Assembly (NCBI GenBank): GCA_937927575.1
Contig: CALBEE010000033.1
Span: 1-42,836 of the forward strand
DNA length: 42,836 nucleotides
Origin: an uncultured Saprospiraceae bacterium
GTDB lineage: Bacteria > Bacteroidota > Bacteroidia > Chitinophagales > Saprospiraceae
Reading direction: 5' to 3'
In this document: one piece after another, positions 8,324 to 17,413 of the stretch
Position numbering within the stretch: position 1 is the stretch's first letter
Layout: each line of letters begins with the position of its first letter
Program-made: the position numbers and the translations under genes
The notes under the pieces: model-generated
What the model was told of the DNA's origin: nothing
Database searches by the model: none
The model's input: the letters and a program-made list of their open reading frames with translations, nothing else

Positions 8324-10135
8324 TTAACTTATCAATCCAATTAACTTATTCACTTTTTTCTCGTCTCCAGTTACTATGACTCTACCTTGTATTAATGCGG
8401 ATTCGTATTCTAACGCTCCAGATTCAATCTTTTTAAGATGTTTGGCTAAGATGGTAATGCTGGAATCGGCATCATTAACTTTTCCTTTTTTTATGGTGCC
8501 AGGTTGTGCATTTAGATTTAGCGTATATTCTGTTGGATGGCTGCCTCTGATAAGGAATTGAATTTTACCAAAATTTTTCGGAAAGTGCTTCGGATTCTCC
8601 TTTAGAATCTTACGAAGTTTAGTAAAGTAACTACTTACATTTATTTTCTTTACTTGTTTCGCATCACTTATTCTTTTGATTTTATCACTGGCTGGGTCGT
8701 AATTAAGAATATGCTCTTCTAACTCATTGGCTGCATCTAATATATAGTCTGAAAATTGATCTAGGTCGGGCATAGATTTAATATCTGATGTCGGACTTAT
8801 AGATATTTTTCCATCCATGCTAAGTACTGTAATGATAAGGCCCATACCATCGATAATCGGCGCCATTCCCATTACATTTAGTACACGATGACCTTGCATA
8901 TATATTGGTATTTGAGGTCCTGGTACATTTGTAATCACCACATTGAATACAGGATTATGCATTTTGGCTACGTTAAATCTCGTATACATTCTTGCAGCAT
9001 TATTGGCGATCCCAAAAGGTACTGCTTCGGCTAGATTGCTTAAAGTTTTTGCACCCATTGCACCTTGATAAGTTTTACCTTGTATCGTATTAGAGTATAT
9101 TTTTTCTAATCGCTCTATAGGATCTTCAATATGTGTAGCCAATTGGATCAACATCGCATTTAATTGATTGCCACTTTTAGCATCACTTTTAGATCTAGTG
9201 GATACAGGTACCATAGCCACTAATGGTTTTTTAGGTAGCATTTTTTTCTCCAATAAATATCTCCTAAGTGCTCCAGCGCAAATAGCTAGTATGATATCGT
9301 TAAGAGTAGTGCCCATTTTATTTTTCAGCGCCTTAGTTCTAGCTAAAGAGATGATGCTTGTATTCCATTTTCTCTCTGCTGCTATGATTCCATTTAAAGG
9401 AGTATGCGGTGCAGTAAAAGGTGCAGTAGGCAGATCAAGATGTTGCACTCTAGTTACGAAGCCAGCTTTGATTGTCGCTTCCAATGATTCTTTCAGCAAC
9501 TTAGGTAACCGCAATGGGTTCTTGGCAAATCCCAGACCCGTTTTCAATACCAAACTTAATTCGTTAGGAAGCGGTTTAGGTTTCCAGGGTTTTGGATCTT
9601 TTATTGGACTAGGTTCTGGATTCAGATCAAAAAGACTTGCCATTATTCCTGCACCTGCCATACCGTCAATCGCAACATGATGTATTTTCGAAATTATCGC
9701 TACTGAGCCAGATTCTACCTGAGACAAATTATCTAATCCTTCGACAAAAGTAAATTCCCATAAGGGTCTATTTTGATCAAGGGGTTTACTAAATATTTTA
9801 GAAGCCATCTTTCTCAATTGCTTCCAATCTTTATTTTTTGGAAGTGCAACATGATTTAAATGCATATTGATATTAAAGTCAGGATCATCTACCCAAAACG
9901 GATGATCAATACTCATAGGAGCAAACATCAACCTTTGTCTAAACTTAGGTAATACATGTAATTTCGAAAGGATGAGTTTTTTAAAATCAGAATACTCCAG
10001 TGCTCCTTCAATCACTACCACACTGCCAATGTGCATTGGACTAGTTTCTGTCTCACCGTATAGAAAAGTAGCATCCATACCAGATACTTTTTTCACATTA
10101 GGCACTTTGATTTGTGATAAAATTTGATTGAGCAT
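8324..10135 (-). CDS. WS/DGAT acyltransferase with C-terminal SCP2-like domain
   Basis: 603 residues. The main domain (about 15-475) is a bacterial wax ester synthase/diacylglycerol acyltransferase: catalytic HHVAIDG at 152-158, PLWEF near 124, a conserved LNDIILAICAGALRRYL, and NVPGP near the end. It transfers acyl-CoA to diacylglycerol or fatty alcohol, usually at the membrane or lipid-body surface. The family usually has about 450-480 residues; here about 110 extra residues (about 490-603) resemble an SCP2 sterol/lipid-carrier fold, with an ADSSITIL-like strand, a GALEYESALIQGRV helix-strand and a final VTGDEKKVNKLIGLI helix. The start lies 8 bases after the stop of the hydrolase gene, so the two form an operon. 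Confidence 0.85.
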   Translation of the reverse strand: MLNQILSQIKVPNVKKVSGMDATFLYGETETSPMHIGSVVVIEGALEYSDFKKLILSKLHVLPKFRQRLMFAPMSIDHPFWVDDPDFNINMHLNHVALPKNKDWKQLRKMASKIFSKPLDQNRPLWEFTFVEGLDNLSQVESGSVAIISKIHHVAIDGMAGAGIMASLFDLNPEPSPIKDPKPWKPKPLPNELSLVLKTGLGFAKNPLRLPKLLKESLEATIKAGFVTRVQHLDLPTAPFTAPHTPLNGIIAAERKWNTSIISLARTKALKNKMGTTLNDIILAICAGALRRYLLEKKMLPKKPLVAMVPVSTRSKSDAKSGNQLNAMLIQLATHIEDPIERLEKIYSNTIQGKTYQGAMGAKTLSNLAEAVPFGIANNAARMYTRFNVAKMHNPVFNVVITNVPGPQIPIYMQGHRVLNVMGMAPIIDGMGLIITVLSMDGKISISPTSDIKSMPDLDQFSDYILDAANELEEHILNYDPASDKIKRISDAKQVKKINVSSYFTKLRKILKENPKHFPKNFGKIQFLIRGSHPTEYTLNLNAQPGTIKKGKVNDADSSITILAKHLKKIESGALEYESALIQGRVIVTGDEKKVNKLIGLIS

Positions 10136-10143
10136 AATACTTA

Positions 10144-11022
10144 CTATTTTACGACTTTAAGATTAGTATCTATATTATTATCTGAGACAAGCGAAGGGTA
10201 AAATTTTTCTTCGATATATCCTTTAGGTTTAAAGTGTTGCCAATTTTCTTCACTCAATTTTAAGCGATCAGCGATGATGATAAGTACGCTAGGATTGACA
10301 CCCAAGCCAAGATGACTTCCTCTTACCTGTATGTTCTGATGGATTTCATTTTCTGATTGTTCCATACATAACTGCCAAGGTACGACACCATCTTCTTTTG
10401 AGTAGATGGCAGTAGTAGGTACTGGAGCAGGGTAGGGTATATCATTTAAAAAATCTTCATCAATGGGACTGCCTGAAGTTTTTTCACTAATGATATCAAA
10501 AATCCACTTCGCATTATTGGCTTGAGTCACTCCTTTAAAAGGTGAGCCTAAAGTGATCATTTGTCTAACCATATTCGGTCTAGCTTTAGCAATTTGCCTA
10601 GCGAATACGCCACCAAGACTCCAGCCGATTAGACTGACTTTTGCCTTATGCTGATGATACAGATACTCAACTTTCTTGATCATCTCTTCTAGCACTTCTA
10701 GCTCTCCAAGATTTCTTCCATTTCCCCAACCATACACAGAATAGCCTAAGTTGTGTATAAAACTCCTCATAGGTATGGTGGACTTATCTGTCGAAAGAAA
10801 ACCAGGAAGAATCAAGACAGGATGATCATCACCATCTTTAGGAATTCTCGATATTAGTCGAAAAGGAAAATAGGTGGTCAATTCGACTAAGGCCCTATAG
10901 CCTTCAGTTAATCCCCATATAAAAGGTGGTCTTTTGATTCTCATTGCCGTCTCACTCATATATACCAAATGTACTGTATCTGATAGTAATATGGTATTAA
11001 GATTATAATATTCTCCATACAT
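10144..11022 (-). CDS. Alpha/beta hydrolase (lipase/esterase-like)
   Basis: 292 residues, alpha/beta-hydrolase fold. The nucleophile elbow is GWSLGG with Ser135; the acid is probably D211 (SKEDGVVPW) and the histidine H237 (RGSHLGL), a complete triad in the right order. VLILPGFLS (about 69-77) gives the strand and oxyanion region. No signal peptide is clear. A shorter start at Met22 (MSETAMRIK) is possible, because the first 21 residues are not obviously part of the fold. It is the first gene of an operon with WS/DGAT, matching the M. tuberculosis pairing of Rv2484c with lipQ as I recall it. Likely substrate: acylglycerols or wax esters (inference). Confidence 0.75.
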   Translation of the reverse strand: MYGEYYNLNTILLSDTVHLVYMSETAMRIKRPPFIWGLTEGYRALVELTTYFPFRLISRIPKDGDDHPVLILPGFLSTDKSTIPMRSFIHNLGYSVYGWGNGRNLGELEVLEEMIKKVEYLYHQHKAKVSLIGWSLGGVFARQIAKARPNMVRQMITLGSPFKGVTQANNAKWIFDIISEKTSGSPIDEDFLNDIPYPAPVPTTAIYSKEDGVVPWQLCMEQSENEIHQNIQVRGSHLGLGVNPSVLIIIADRLKLSEENWQHFKPKGYIEEKFYPSLVSDNNIDTNLKVVK

Positions 11023-11247
11023 AGATCTTTTAATTTCAAGATGCTATAAGCTAGAATGTTACTTGATTGACAGTGAAGAAACATCTAAACTGTTATTTTA
11101 CAGCATATTACCTATTAAATAAATATTTAATGTATATTTACTCCGTAATAGAGTAGCATGACACATGTTATTGATTAAATGAAAACTACAGTCGATTCAC
11201 AATAGATTATCTATCAGAGAGTTAGACTAATAATAAAACTACAATCC

Positions 11248-12525
11248 ATGGCTAAGATTTTAATCGTAGATGACGATAAAGGAATTCGTAATACGCTGAG
11301 AGATATACTCGAGCTCGAAAAGTATAAGGTAGATGATGCACCTGATGGTTTAGATGCTATCGTAAAATTGAAGCAGAACGATTATGATGTAATCATCATG
11401 GATATCAAGATGCCAAAAATGGACGGTATGGAAGCACTTGAGCGTATCCAAATCTTAAAGCCTGATGTTCCAGTGATTATGATTTCTGGTCATGGTAATA
11501 TAGACACTGCTGTAGATTCTGTAAAAAAGGGTGCTTTTGATTTTATCCAGAAGCCGCCAGATTTAAACAGGCTATTTATTACGATTCGTAATGCAATGGA
11601 TAAGTCTAGCCTTATCACAGAGAAAAAGACATTACAGCGAAAAGTAACTAAAAAATCGGCTGTACAAGAGATCATTGGTACTTCTGCTCCTATCAAGTTT
11701 ATTAAAGAGACTATAGATACTGTGGCACCTACTGATGCAAGAGTATTAGTTACCGGATCTAATGGTGCAGGAAAAGAATTGGTGGCTAGATGGTTGCATG
11801 AGAAAAGTAATCGTAAAGATAACCCAATAGTAGAAGTGAATTGTGCGGCTATTCCATCAGAATTGATAGAATCTGAACTATTTGGTCATGAAAAAGGATC
11901 ATTCACATCAGCACATAAACAAAGAATTGGAAAATTTGAATCTGCCAGCGGAGGTACACTATTCTTAGATGAGATTGGTGATATGTCTTTATCTGCTCAA
12001 GCGAAAGTACTAAGAGCGCTACAAGAAAGTAGAATCACGAGAGTCGGTGGGGAGAAAGAAATCAAGGTAGACGTTAGAGTAGTAGCGGCCACTAATAAAG
12101 ACCTAAGAGCCGAAATAAGTAAAGGGAATTTCAGAGAAGATCTTTATCATAGATTGGCAGTAATACTTATAGATGTGCCTGCGCTGAATGATAGACGAGA
12201 AGATATTCCTCAGTTAGTGGAACATTTTGTAAAGAATATTTGTGCTGAGTATGGTACTCCTATCAAGAAAGTAGATACTACAGCGATGAAATTATTAAAA
12301 GAGAATAACTGGACAGGTAATATTAGAGAGTTACGTAACGTTGTAGAAAGGCTCATAATATTGAGTGGAGAGAATATCAGTAAGAAAGACGTGCAAAACT
12401 ATGTAGTCAATAATGCTGATAATAGATCCAAGTTACAATCTCTAATGGATCAATTCGATAGCGAGGAAAAGTTCTTGGCTTTTGCTAGAGAGGAATTTGA
12501 AAAGTATAAAGGTGTATTAGTATAA
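11248..12525 (+). CDS. NtrX-type response regulator (REC-AAA+), without a clear Fis domain
   Basis: 425 residues. The receiver domain (1-120) has acidic D8-D10, phospho-acceptor D52 and K102. The AAA+ domain (about 140-370) has a Walker A variant GSNGAGKE at 170-177 and Walker B TLFLDE at 237-242. The sigma-54 contact loop, normally GAFTGA, reads GSFTSA (217-222). After the AAA+ domain only about 50 residues remain (ending FEKYKGVLV), with no recognisable Fis-type helix-turn-helix. From memory, this form is common in Bacteroidota NtrX proteins, so it is probably lineage-typical rather than damaged. It is divergent from the hydrolase operon across a 225-base gap. A partner kinase is not adjacent. 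Confidence 0.8.
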   Translation: MAKILIVDDDKGIRNTLRDILELEKYKVDDAPDGLDAIVKLKQNDYDVIIMDIKMPKMDGMEALERIQILKPDVPVIMISGHGNIDTAVDSVKKGAFDFIQKPPDLNRLFITIRNAMDKSSLITEKKTLQRKVTKKSAVQEIIGTSAPIKFIKETIDTVAPTDARVLVTGSNGAGKELVARWLHEKSNRKDNPIVEVNCAAIPSELIESELFGHEKGSFTSAHKQRIGKFESASGGTLFLDEIGDMSLSAQAKVLRALQESRITRVGGEKEIKVDVRVVAATNKDLRAEISKGNFREDLYHRLAVILIDVPALNDRREDIPQLVEHFVKNICAEYGTPIKKVDTTAMKLLKENNWTGNIRELRNVVERLIILSGENISKKDVQNYVVNNADNRSKLQSLMDQFDSEEKFLAFAREEFEKYKGVLV

Positions 12526-12549
12526 ATCACTATAACACGAAATAATATT

Positions 12550-12589
12550 AAGACCTAAACAGTGACGCAAAATTCAATGTTTAGGTCTT
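12550..12589 (+). terminator. Long perfect hairpin between two genes
   Basis: Arms of 11 bases (AAGACCTAAAC at 12550-12560 and its exact complement at 12579-12589) enclose an 18-base loop. The following bases (GCTTTG) are not a T-run, so it may be a weak terminator, a processing site, or a 5' leader element of the next gene, whose ATG is 31 bases further on. Confidence 0.5.
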
Positions 12590-12620
12590 GCTTTGTAAAC
12601 ATAAATGAAAATGTATTGAC

Positions 12621-13349
12621 ATGAGCGATAGCAACGAAATAAAAAAAGACGAGAAAGGATTACATAGAAAACAATGGACGAAACTTGAAGGTGAGAATAG
12701 TTGGACTATGTTTAAAGTGCTTGCAGAATTTGTAGACGGATTCGAGACACTGAATAAATTAGAACCATGTATTTCAGTTTTTGGTAGTGCACGGACTAAA
12801 CCGGAAGAACCGCATTATCAATTGGCAGTAGATGTCGCTAAGAGATTAGTAGAGGCTGGCTTTGGTGTGATTACTGGTGGTGGTCCAGGTATAATGGAGG
12901 CAGCCAATAAAGGTGCTTATATGAATGGAGGTCTCTCAGTAGGATTAAATATTAATCTTCCATTTGAGCAATCTCATAATCCTTATATCGATCCAGATAA
13001 AAATATAGACCATAGATATTTCTTTGTTCGCAAGGTGATGTTTGTGAAGTATGCACAAGCCTTTGTAGCCATGCCTGGAGGATTTGGAACACTTGATGAA
13101 TTATTTGAGGTGTTAACATTGATACAGACCAAAAAAATTACAAACGTTCCTGTCATTTTAGTAGGAAAAGACTTTTGGCAAGGAATGGTGGATTGGGTTA
13201 AAAATACCATGTTAGATAAATATGGAAATATTAGTCCTAAAGATATGGATATGATTCCGATTACTGATGATGTTGACGAAGTGGTACAGATTATCGAAGA
13301 CTTCTATGCTAAAGGAAAACATACTATCGAGCCGAATTACGATATGTAA
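12621..13349 (+). CDS. LOG-family nucleotide 5'-monophosphate nucleosidase
   Basis: 242 residues, Rossmann-like. It has the LOG signature PGGFGTLDELFE and the upstream GGGPGIMEAANKGA, preceded by VFGSAR. These belong to the family once called lysine decarboxylases and now known as phosphoribohydrolases that release a base from a nucleoside monophosphate (as in LOG and PpnN). An N-terminal extension of about 50 residues (NEIKKDEKGLHRKQWTKLEG) precedes the fold, as in TIGR00730 members from this phylum. Arg and Lys of the FFVRK segment fit the substrate site. It probably serves nucleotide salvage; a cytokinin role should not be assumed. A terminator follows. Confidence 0.85.
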   Translation: MSDSNEIKKDEKGLHRKQWTKLEGENSWTMFKVLAEFVDGFETLNKLEPCISVFGSARTKPEEPHYQLAVDVAKRLVEAGFGVITGGGPGIMEAANKGAYMNGGLSVGLNINLPFEQSHNPYIDPDKNIDHRYFFVRKVMFVKYAQAFVAMPGGFGTLDELFEVLTLIQTKKITNVPVILVGKDFWQGMVDWVKNTMLDKYGNISPKDMDMIPITDDVDEVVQIIEDFYAKGKHTIEPNYDM

Positions 13350-13374
13350 TCGATCGATCATCAAAAAAGTAATG

Positions 13375-13409
13375 TAGCCAAAGTGATTCAATTCGCTTTG
13401 GCTATTTTT
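13375..13409 (+). terminator. Intrinsic terminator after the LOG gene
   Basis: An 11-base stem (13375-13385 with 13394-13404, one G-U pair), an 8-base loop and TTTTT. It separates the LOG gene from the hipBA operon. Confidence 0.8.
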
Positions 13410-13463
13410 ATATATTGATGGTTATTATATTGGTCAAATACCTGATATTTGATATATTTTGAC

Positions 13464-13565
13464 CATTATAATGATCATTATAATGTGCTATGGAAATTTT
13501 GATCATTATATCAAGCATTTGTTAGCTTTTTGGTCTAAATTGTACATTATAATGATCATTTTATG
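13464..13565. promoter_or_regulatory. Palindromic operators of the hipBA operon
   Basis: Three related sites precede the antitoxin gene. Site 1 (13464-13485) is a perfect 22-base palindrome with core AATGATCATT. Site 2 (13499-13514) has TTGAT/ATCAA arms around CATTAT. Site 3 (13545-13565) repeats CATTATAATGATCATT with a degenerate right half and overlaps the antitoxin start codon at 13563. This fits autorepression by the HTH antitoxin, alone or with the toxin, as known for HipB. Confidence 0.65.
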
Positions 13566-13829
13566 TTTGAAACAGTAGAAATTAAAGATGTTAAAAATGA
13601 GATTGGTCTATTAGTGAAAGCTATTAGGAAACAAAGAGGAATCTCTCAAATTCAGTTGGCTAAGTCATTAGATGTTTCTCGAACCACCATTCAAAATTTA
13701 GAGTTAGGTAAAAACTTTACAGTTAATACAATCTTGAAAGTATTGAGAGAATTGGATTTGCTTACTCAGCTACATAATGAAGTAACTCAAGCCAAAGCTC
13801 ACGTTGTTAATTCCAAATCTATGTATTAA
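13563..13829 (+). CDS. hipB: HipB-like antitoxin (Xre-family HTH)
   Basis: 88 residues. An Xre-type helix-turn-helix spans about 15-70: LVKAIRKQRGISQIQLAKSL, then VSRTTIQNLELGK. In the HipB family it binds operator palindromes and neutralises HipA. The last 15 residues are probably flexible, as in other antitoxins. Its TAA stop overlaps the ATG of the downstream toxin by one base (TAATG), the usual coupling in this system. Operator-like palindromes occupy the 100 bases upstream and one covers the start codon. The start at 13563 is the first ATG of the frame. Confidence 0.85.
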   Translation: MFETVEIKDVKNEIGLLVKAIRKQRGISQIQLAKSLDVSRTTIQNLELGKNFTVNTILKVLRELDLLTQLHNEVTQAKAHVVNSKSMY

Positions 13830-15094
13830 TGGCAGAGAATGAAATACTTAACGTCCAGCTTTTTGGAGAAGAAATAGGAAGAGTAGGATTGTCAAGAGAT
13901 GAGACCAAATCATCTTTTCAGTATAATCCAGCGTTTTTGGAAGATAATACATTACAAAATATTTTTCCATTGACAGGTATTATTAAAAAGACTAAATATG
14001 TTCAATTGTTTAGTCAGTTTGAAGGAGAAACGTTTAAAGGGATCCCACCACAATTTGCAGATTCATTACCTGATATGTTCGGTTCGATTATTTTTAAAGC
14101 TTGGCTTGAGAGTAAAGGGCAAAGTACCATATCTGTATTGGAACAATTAGCTTATGTGGGCTGTAGAGGTATGGGTGCAATCGAATATATTCCTGCTCTT
14201 AGAATACCTGAAAACGATACGATAGATTTAAATGAAATAGTTGAAGTACTCAAAGAAGTGCTCGATCTAAAAAGATCAACAAAGCAAAAGAAATTAGATG
14301 CACAAGCTTTAATAAATATTTTTAAAATAGGAACATCTGCTGGAGGTGCAAGACCCAAAATATTAATTTCACAACATTTAGAGAGCGGTAGGATTATTCC
14401 TGGAGATTTAGAGATTTCTGATAAGTATAATCACTATTTGGTAAAACTGGCAATAGATGAAGAAGATCAATATCCGAGAGAGATAGTTGAATATTGCTAT
14501 TATTTGATTTCGCAAAACTTAGGAATCAAGATGATGGATTCTAAATTAATAGAAAACAAACATTTTGCAACGTTGAGATTTGATAGACAAGATGGTGAAA
14601 AGAAACATGTATTGACCGCTTCTGGAATGACAGGTTGGGACTATAAGCATTCAACTCATTCTTCCTATGAAGATTTATTTAAATTGTGTTCGTTCTTGAA
14701 AATTCCACATGCACAGATGGAAGAATTATTCAAGCGCATGGTATTTAATGTAGTATATTGTAATACCGATGATCACTTAAAGAATCATTCATTTATTTTT
14801 GATAGAGTAAATGATAGTTGGGGTCTTTCTCCGGCGTATGATGTCACTTTTGCTCTTAACCCTCTACTTAATTTTAAAAATCAAAAAAGGGCACTTTCTA
14901 TTAACGGAAAGAGAAGTGGAATTTTACTGAAAGACATTCGTAAACTGGCTGAAGAGTATACCATTAAAAATCCTGAAGGAGTCGTAAAAGAAGTACAATC
15001 GCAGCGTGAAGTATTACTAAAGCATTTTGATGAGTATAATGTACCAAAGATGGTTTCTGAAAGTATCAGTAACCAGATTAATAAATTAATATAA
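13829..15094 (+). CDS. hipA: HipA-family serine/threonine kinase toxin
   Basis: 421 residues, close to E. coli HipA (440). The N-terminal domain (about 1-110) fits the HipA N1 subdomain. The kinase part carries the glycine-rich GTSAGGARPK, the catalytic segment CNTDDHLKNH with its Asn and Asp, and SPAYDV for the metal-binding Asp. These key residues look intact, so it should be active. Known HipA proteins phosphorylate a target such as glutamyl-tRNA synthetase and cause growth arrest; the target here is unknown. It is translationally coupled to the antitoxin and converges on the porin gene 20 bases away. Confidence 0.88.
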   Translation: MAENEILNVQLFGEEIGRVGLSRDETKSSFQYNPAFLEDNTLQNIFPLTGIIKKTKYVQLFSQFEGETFKGIPPQFADSLPDMFGSIIFKAWLESKGQSTISVLEQLAYVGCRGMGAIEYIPALRIPENDTIDLNEIVEVLKEVLDLKRSTKQKKLDAQALINIFKIGTSAGGARPKILISQHLESGRIIPGDLEISDKYNHYLVKLAIDEEDQYPREIVEYCYYLISQNLGIKMMDSKLIENKHFATLRFDRQDGEKKHVLTASGMTGWDYKHSTHSSYEDLFKLCSFLKIPHAQMEELFKRMVFNVVYCNTDDHLKNHSFIFDRVNDSWGLSPAYDVTFALNPLLNFKNQKRALSINGKRSGILLKDIRKLAEEYTIKNPEGVVKEVQSQREVLLKHFDEYNVPKMVSESISNQINKLI

Positions 15095-15114
15095 CCAATA
15101 GGAAAATCTGGTAT

Positions 15115-17070
15115 CTAATCAAATAACAGCCATCTTACGCCGTATCTTAATTTGGCGTCAAATTGCGGATAGTTTTGGACCTGATAATTTATTCCTCTAT
15201 CACCATTCCAAAAGTCAGCAATGTTCTGCATTTGGAAAAACATTCGCATTGATTGCACTCTAAACGAAATGAAAAAATCCAAATCGTTGTAATATTCTAG
15301 GCTAGAGCTTCCTGTATGAAACTTACCATTTACAGGCATAAATCTCTGAGCGGTATATTCAGGAACAAACCTACTTTGGACACCTACTCTGAGATTCATA
15401 TTATTGCTAAAGATATTGCCATCCCAGTATAATAAGTGCGTACTTACAAATTCTGGCAGATCTATGATCTCTTCACTTAATATTTGATATTGAATGTAAT
15501 TTTCTAGATTCCATCCGCCAAAAGTGAGATGCATCTTTGCATTTAATTGTGTACTAGAAAATAAACCATTAAACTGATAAGGCTGCGCATCGTCACCCCA
15601 AACGATAGGATTGTTTTCTAAGGTTTGGCGCAAAGATATAGACGAATTGAGTTTTGGAATCGATAAGGTTCCATAGACCGTTGATCCAAATGGTTTACTG
15701 AAATCATTATCAAATATTTTTTGATCATTCACCCAAAATTGATCTTCAATTAATTCTATCGAACGTCTAAAAAATGATGAACCGCCCTTCAAGCGAGCCC
15801 AGTCTTTGACATTAATGTTGACAAAACCATCTATGTCAAATGATCCTGCATTAGACCCTAATCCGAGAGAGCCAGTAGAATACAATTGTAATGATTTTAC
15901 AAATGGAATACTCGCATCGAATACAAGACTAAGATCGTTAATAGTACTATCTTGATTGGCTTGACTAACTTGGTGTCTATCATATTGTAAGCCTACTTTA
16001 CCTTGGTACCCACGCGGCCCTATACCATGAATGTAGATAGCTTGAGAAAGACTATTGTCTGTGATGAACGTCCTCATGCCTCGGTTATCCACCTTGTATC
16101 CTTGATAAAGGATAGAATCATTTTCGGTATTATTTAATACATCATCATAATTCCAATAATTCCATGAATATTCTAGATCGTATTGTAGTTGAAGATTCCA
16201 ATCTGAACTATCTGGAGCTGTAATTTTATAATAATTGGAGGCTCTTATAGATCGTTGTTGATGCCTAGTATTGGCGTCAGAAAGAAAAGTAGGAATCGCC
16301 TCCCTAAACTCTGCAAATTGAGTTCCGTAAAATGTATCAGTTGTGATGCCCCCATTTTGTTCTTCTGTATTGACATTAGATACATATGTCAAGAAGAAAT
16401 TGAATTTATCGCTAGGAGATTGGTACCAAAGGCCTGATCCAAAATTAGTAGTACGTGCCCTCTGGGTAGAGTAAAACCCAATATTCGAATTTCTTCTATA
16501 GTTCACACTTAATTGGATACCATCACTAAAGTTTCTCGTAAAATCAGTCTTAATACTTAGATTCTCTTGATTGGCTATACTAGAAAAATAAAGGTCAGAG
16601 ATAGCCCTATTGGTCTTAAAATATCGAAATTGATCTATAGTCACATTGTAGGGTTCATATTCATGATATCCACTATGAAATCTTGTAGCTCTATAAGGTG
16701 TATATAATAAGGGATGACTGGCAGAAGATACATTGCCAAGATTGGCTCTAGGCTCATGAGGATCTCTGGCTGGATCTGCAAACTTTAGGGCGTTGTCTAG
16801 GGTCGTATCCACATAATCTATATAGTCAGTAATATCTAAAAGTGTGAATGATCTAAAGATGGTACTATCTGGGACCGAAGGGTCTTTTCCTAATTGTAGA
16901 CTATCAAACCCTTTGAAGTCTTTGACTCTATTTTGAGAAAGACCATCTTGTGAAAATTCGTCTTGTTCTACGGGTGTGGGTCTCGTAATCTGAGTTACTC
17001 CTTCATTGACGAAGAAGAATAACACTAAGAGCGCTAATAAAGACTTCCAGATGTAATAATATTTATGCAA
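15115..17070 (-). CDS. Putative porin (Porin_10-like outer-membrane protein)
   Basis: About 651 residues. A hydrophobic signal segment (LLALLVLFFFVNEGVTQ) is followed by a periplasmic linker and many alternating beta strands. The internal layout and the C-terminal YPQFDAKLRYGVRWLLFD end fit the 'putative porin' family of Bacteroidota. The start must be TTG at 17068-17070: an in-frame stop lies about 50 bases upstream with no ATG between, and the signal peptide begins right after the TTG. The gene ends 20 bases from hipA, tail to tail. The substrate is unknown. Confidence 0.75.
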   Translation of the reverse strand: MHKYYYIWKSLLALLVLFFFVNEGVTQITRPTPVEQDEFSQDGLSQNRVKDFKGFDSLQLGKDPSVPDSTIFRSFTLLDITDYIDYVDTTLDNALKFADPARDPHEPRANLGNVSSASHPLLYTPYRATRFHSGYHEYEPYNVTIDQFRYFKTNRAISDLYFSSIANQENLSIKTDFTRNFSDGIQLSVNYRRNSNIGFYSTQRARTTNFGSGLWYQSPSDKFNFFLTYVSNVNTEEQNGGITTDTFYGTQFAEFREAIPTFLSDANTRHQQRSIRASNYYKITAPDSSDWNLQLQYDLEYSWNYWNYDDVLNNTENDSILYQGYKVDNRGMRTFITDNSLSQAIYIHGIGPRGYQGKVGLQYDRHQVSQANQDSTINDLSLVFDASIPFVKSLQLYSTGSLGLGSNAGSFDIDGFVNINVKDWARLKGGSSFFRRSIELIEDQFWVNDQKIFDNDFSKPFGSTVYGTLSIPKLNSSISLRQTLENNPIVWGDDAQPYQFNGLFSSTQLNAKMHLTFGGWNLENYIQYQILSEEIIDLPEFVSTHLLYWDGNIFSNNMNLRVGVQSRFVPEYTAQRFMPVNGKFHTGSSSLEYYNDLDFFISFRVQSMRMFFQMQNIADFWNGDRGINYQVQNYPQFDAKLRYGVRWLLFD

Positions 17071-17413
17071 TAGTATGATGTGATTTAATGCTTCGAAAGC
17101 AATTGTAAAAGTACATAATTACATAACGATGCATACGTATATGCTATGTATTATAGAAGGGTTAAAATTCTTTCTATTCATTGCATTATCAAAACAAAAG
17201 ATTTGAGATCATACCCCATTAAGCATTCTAGCTATTTTCCTTTTTATCTCTTATCATGCGTTTATCGAGTTTTCATCCTTATTAATCGAGTTGGCCCTTG
17301 TAGAATGGCTCTTTTAGACTATCTTACTAGTGTATTATTATTTAAAGGTCGATTTTACGATCCATTGTATAATACACAAGCAATCATTATATATCATTTA
17401 AAAGAAAGCAATC
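17071..17413. other. Intergenic region between divergent porin and SPFH genes
   Basis: About 340 bases with no credible gene. A plus-strand open frame begins here at 17146 but runs into the SPFH gene in another frame and resembles no protein. A small palindrome lies at 17131-17144 (GCATA/TATGC arms), and the octamer ATCGAGTT occurs twice near 17265-17290. Promoters for both flanking genes should be here, but I could not place them. Confidence 0.4.
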
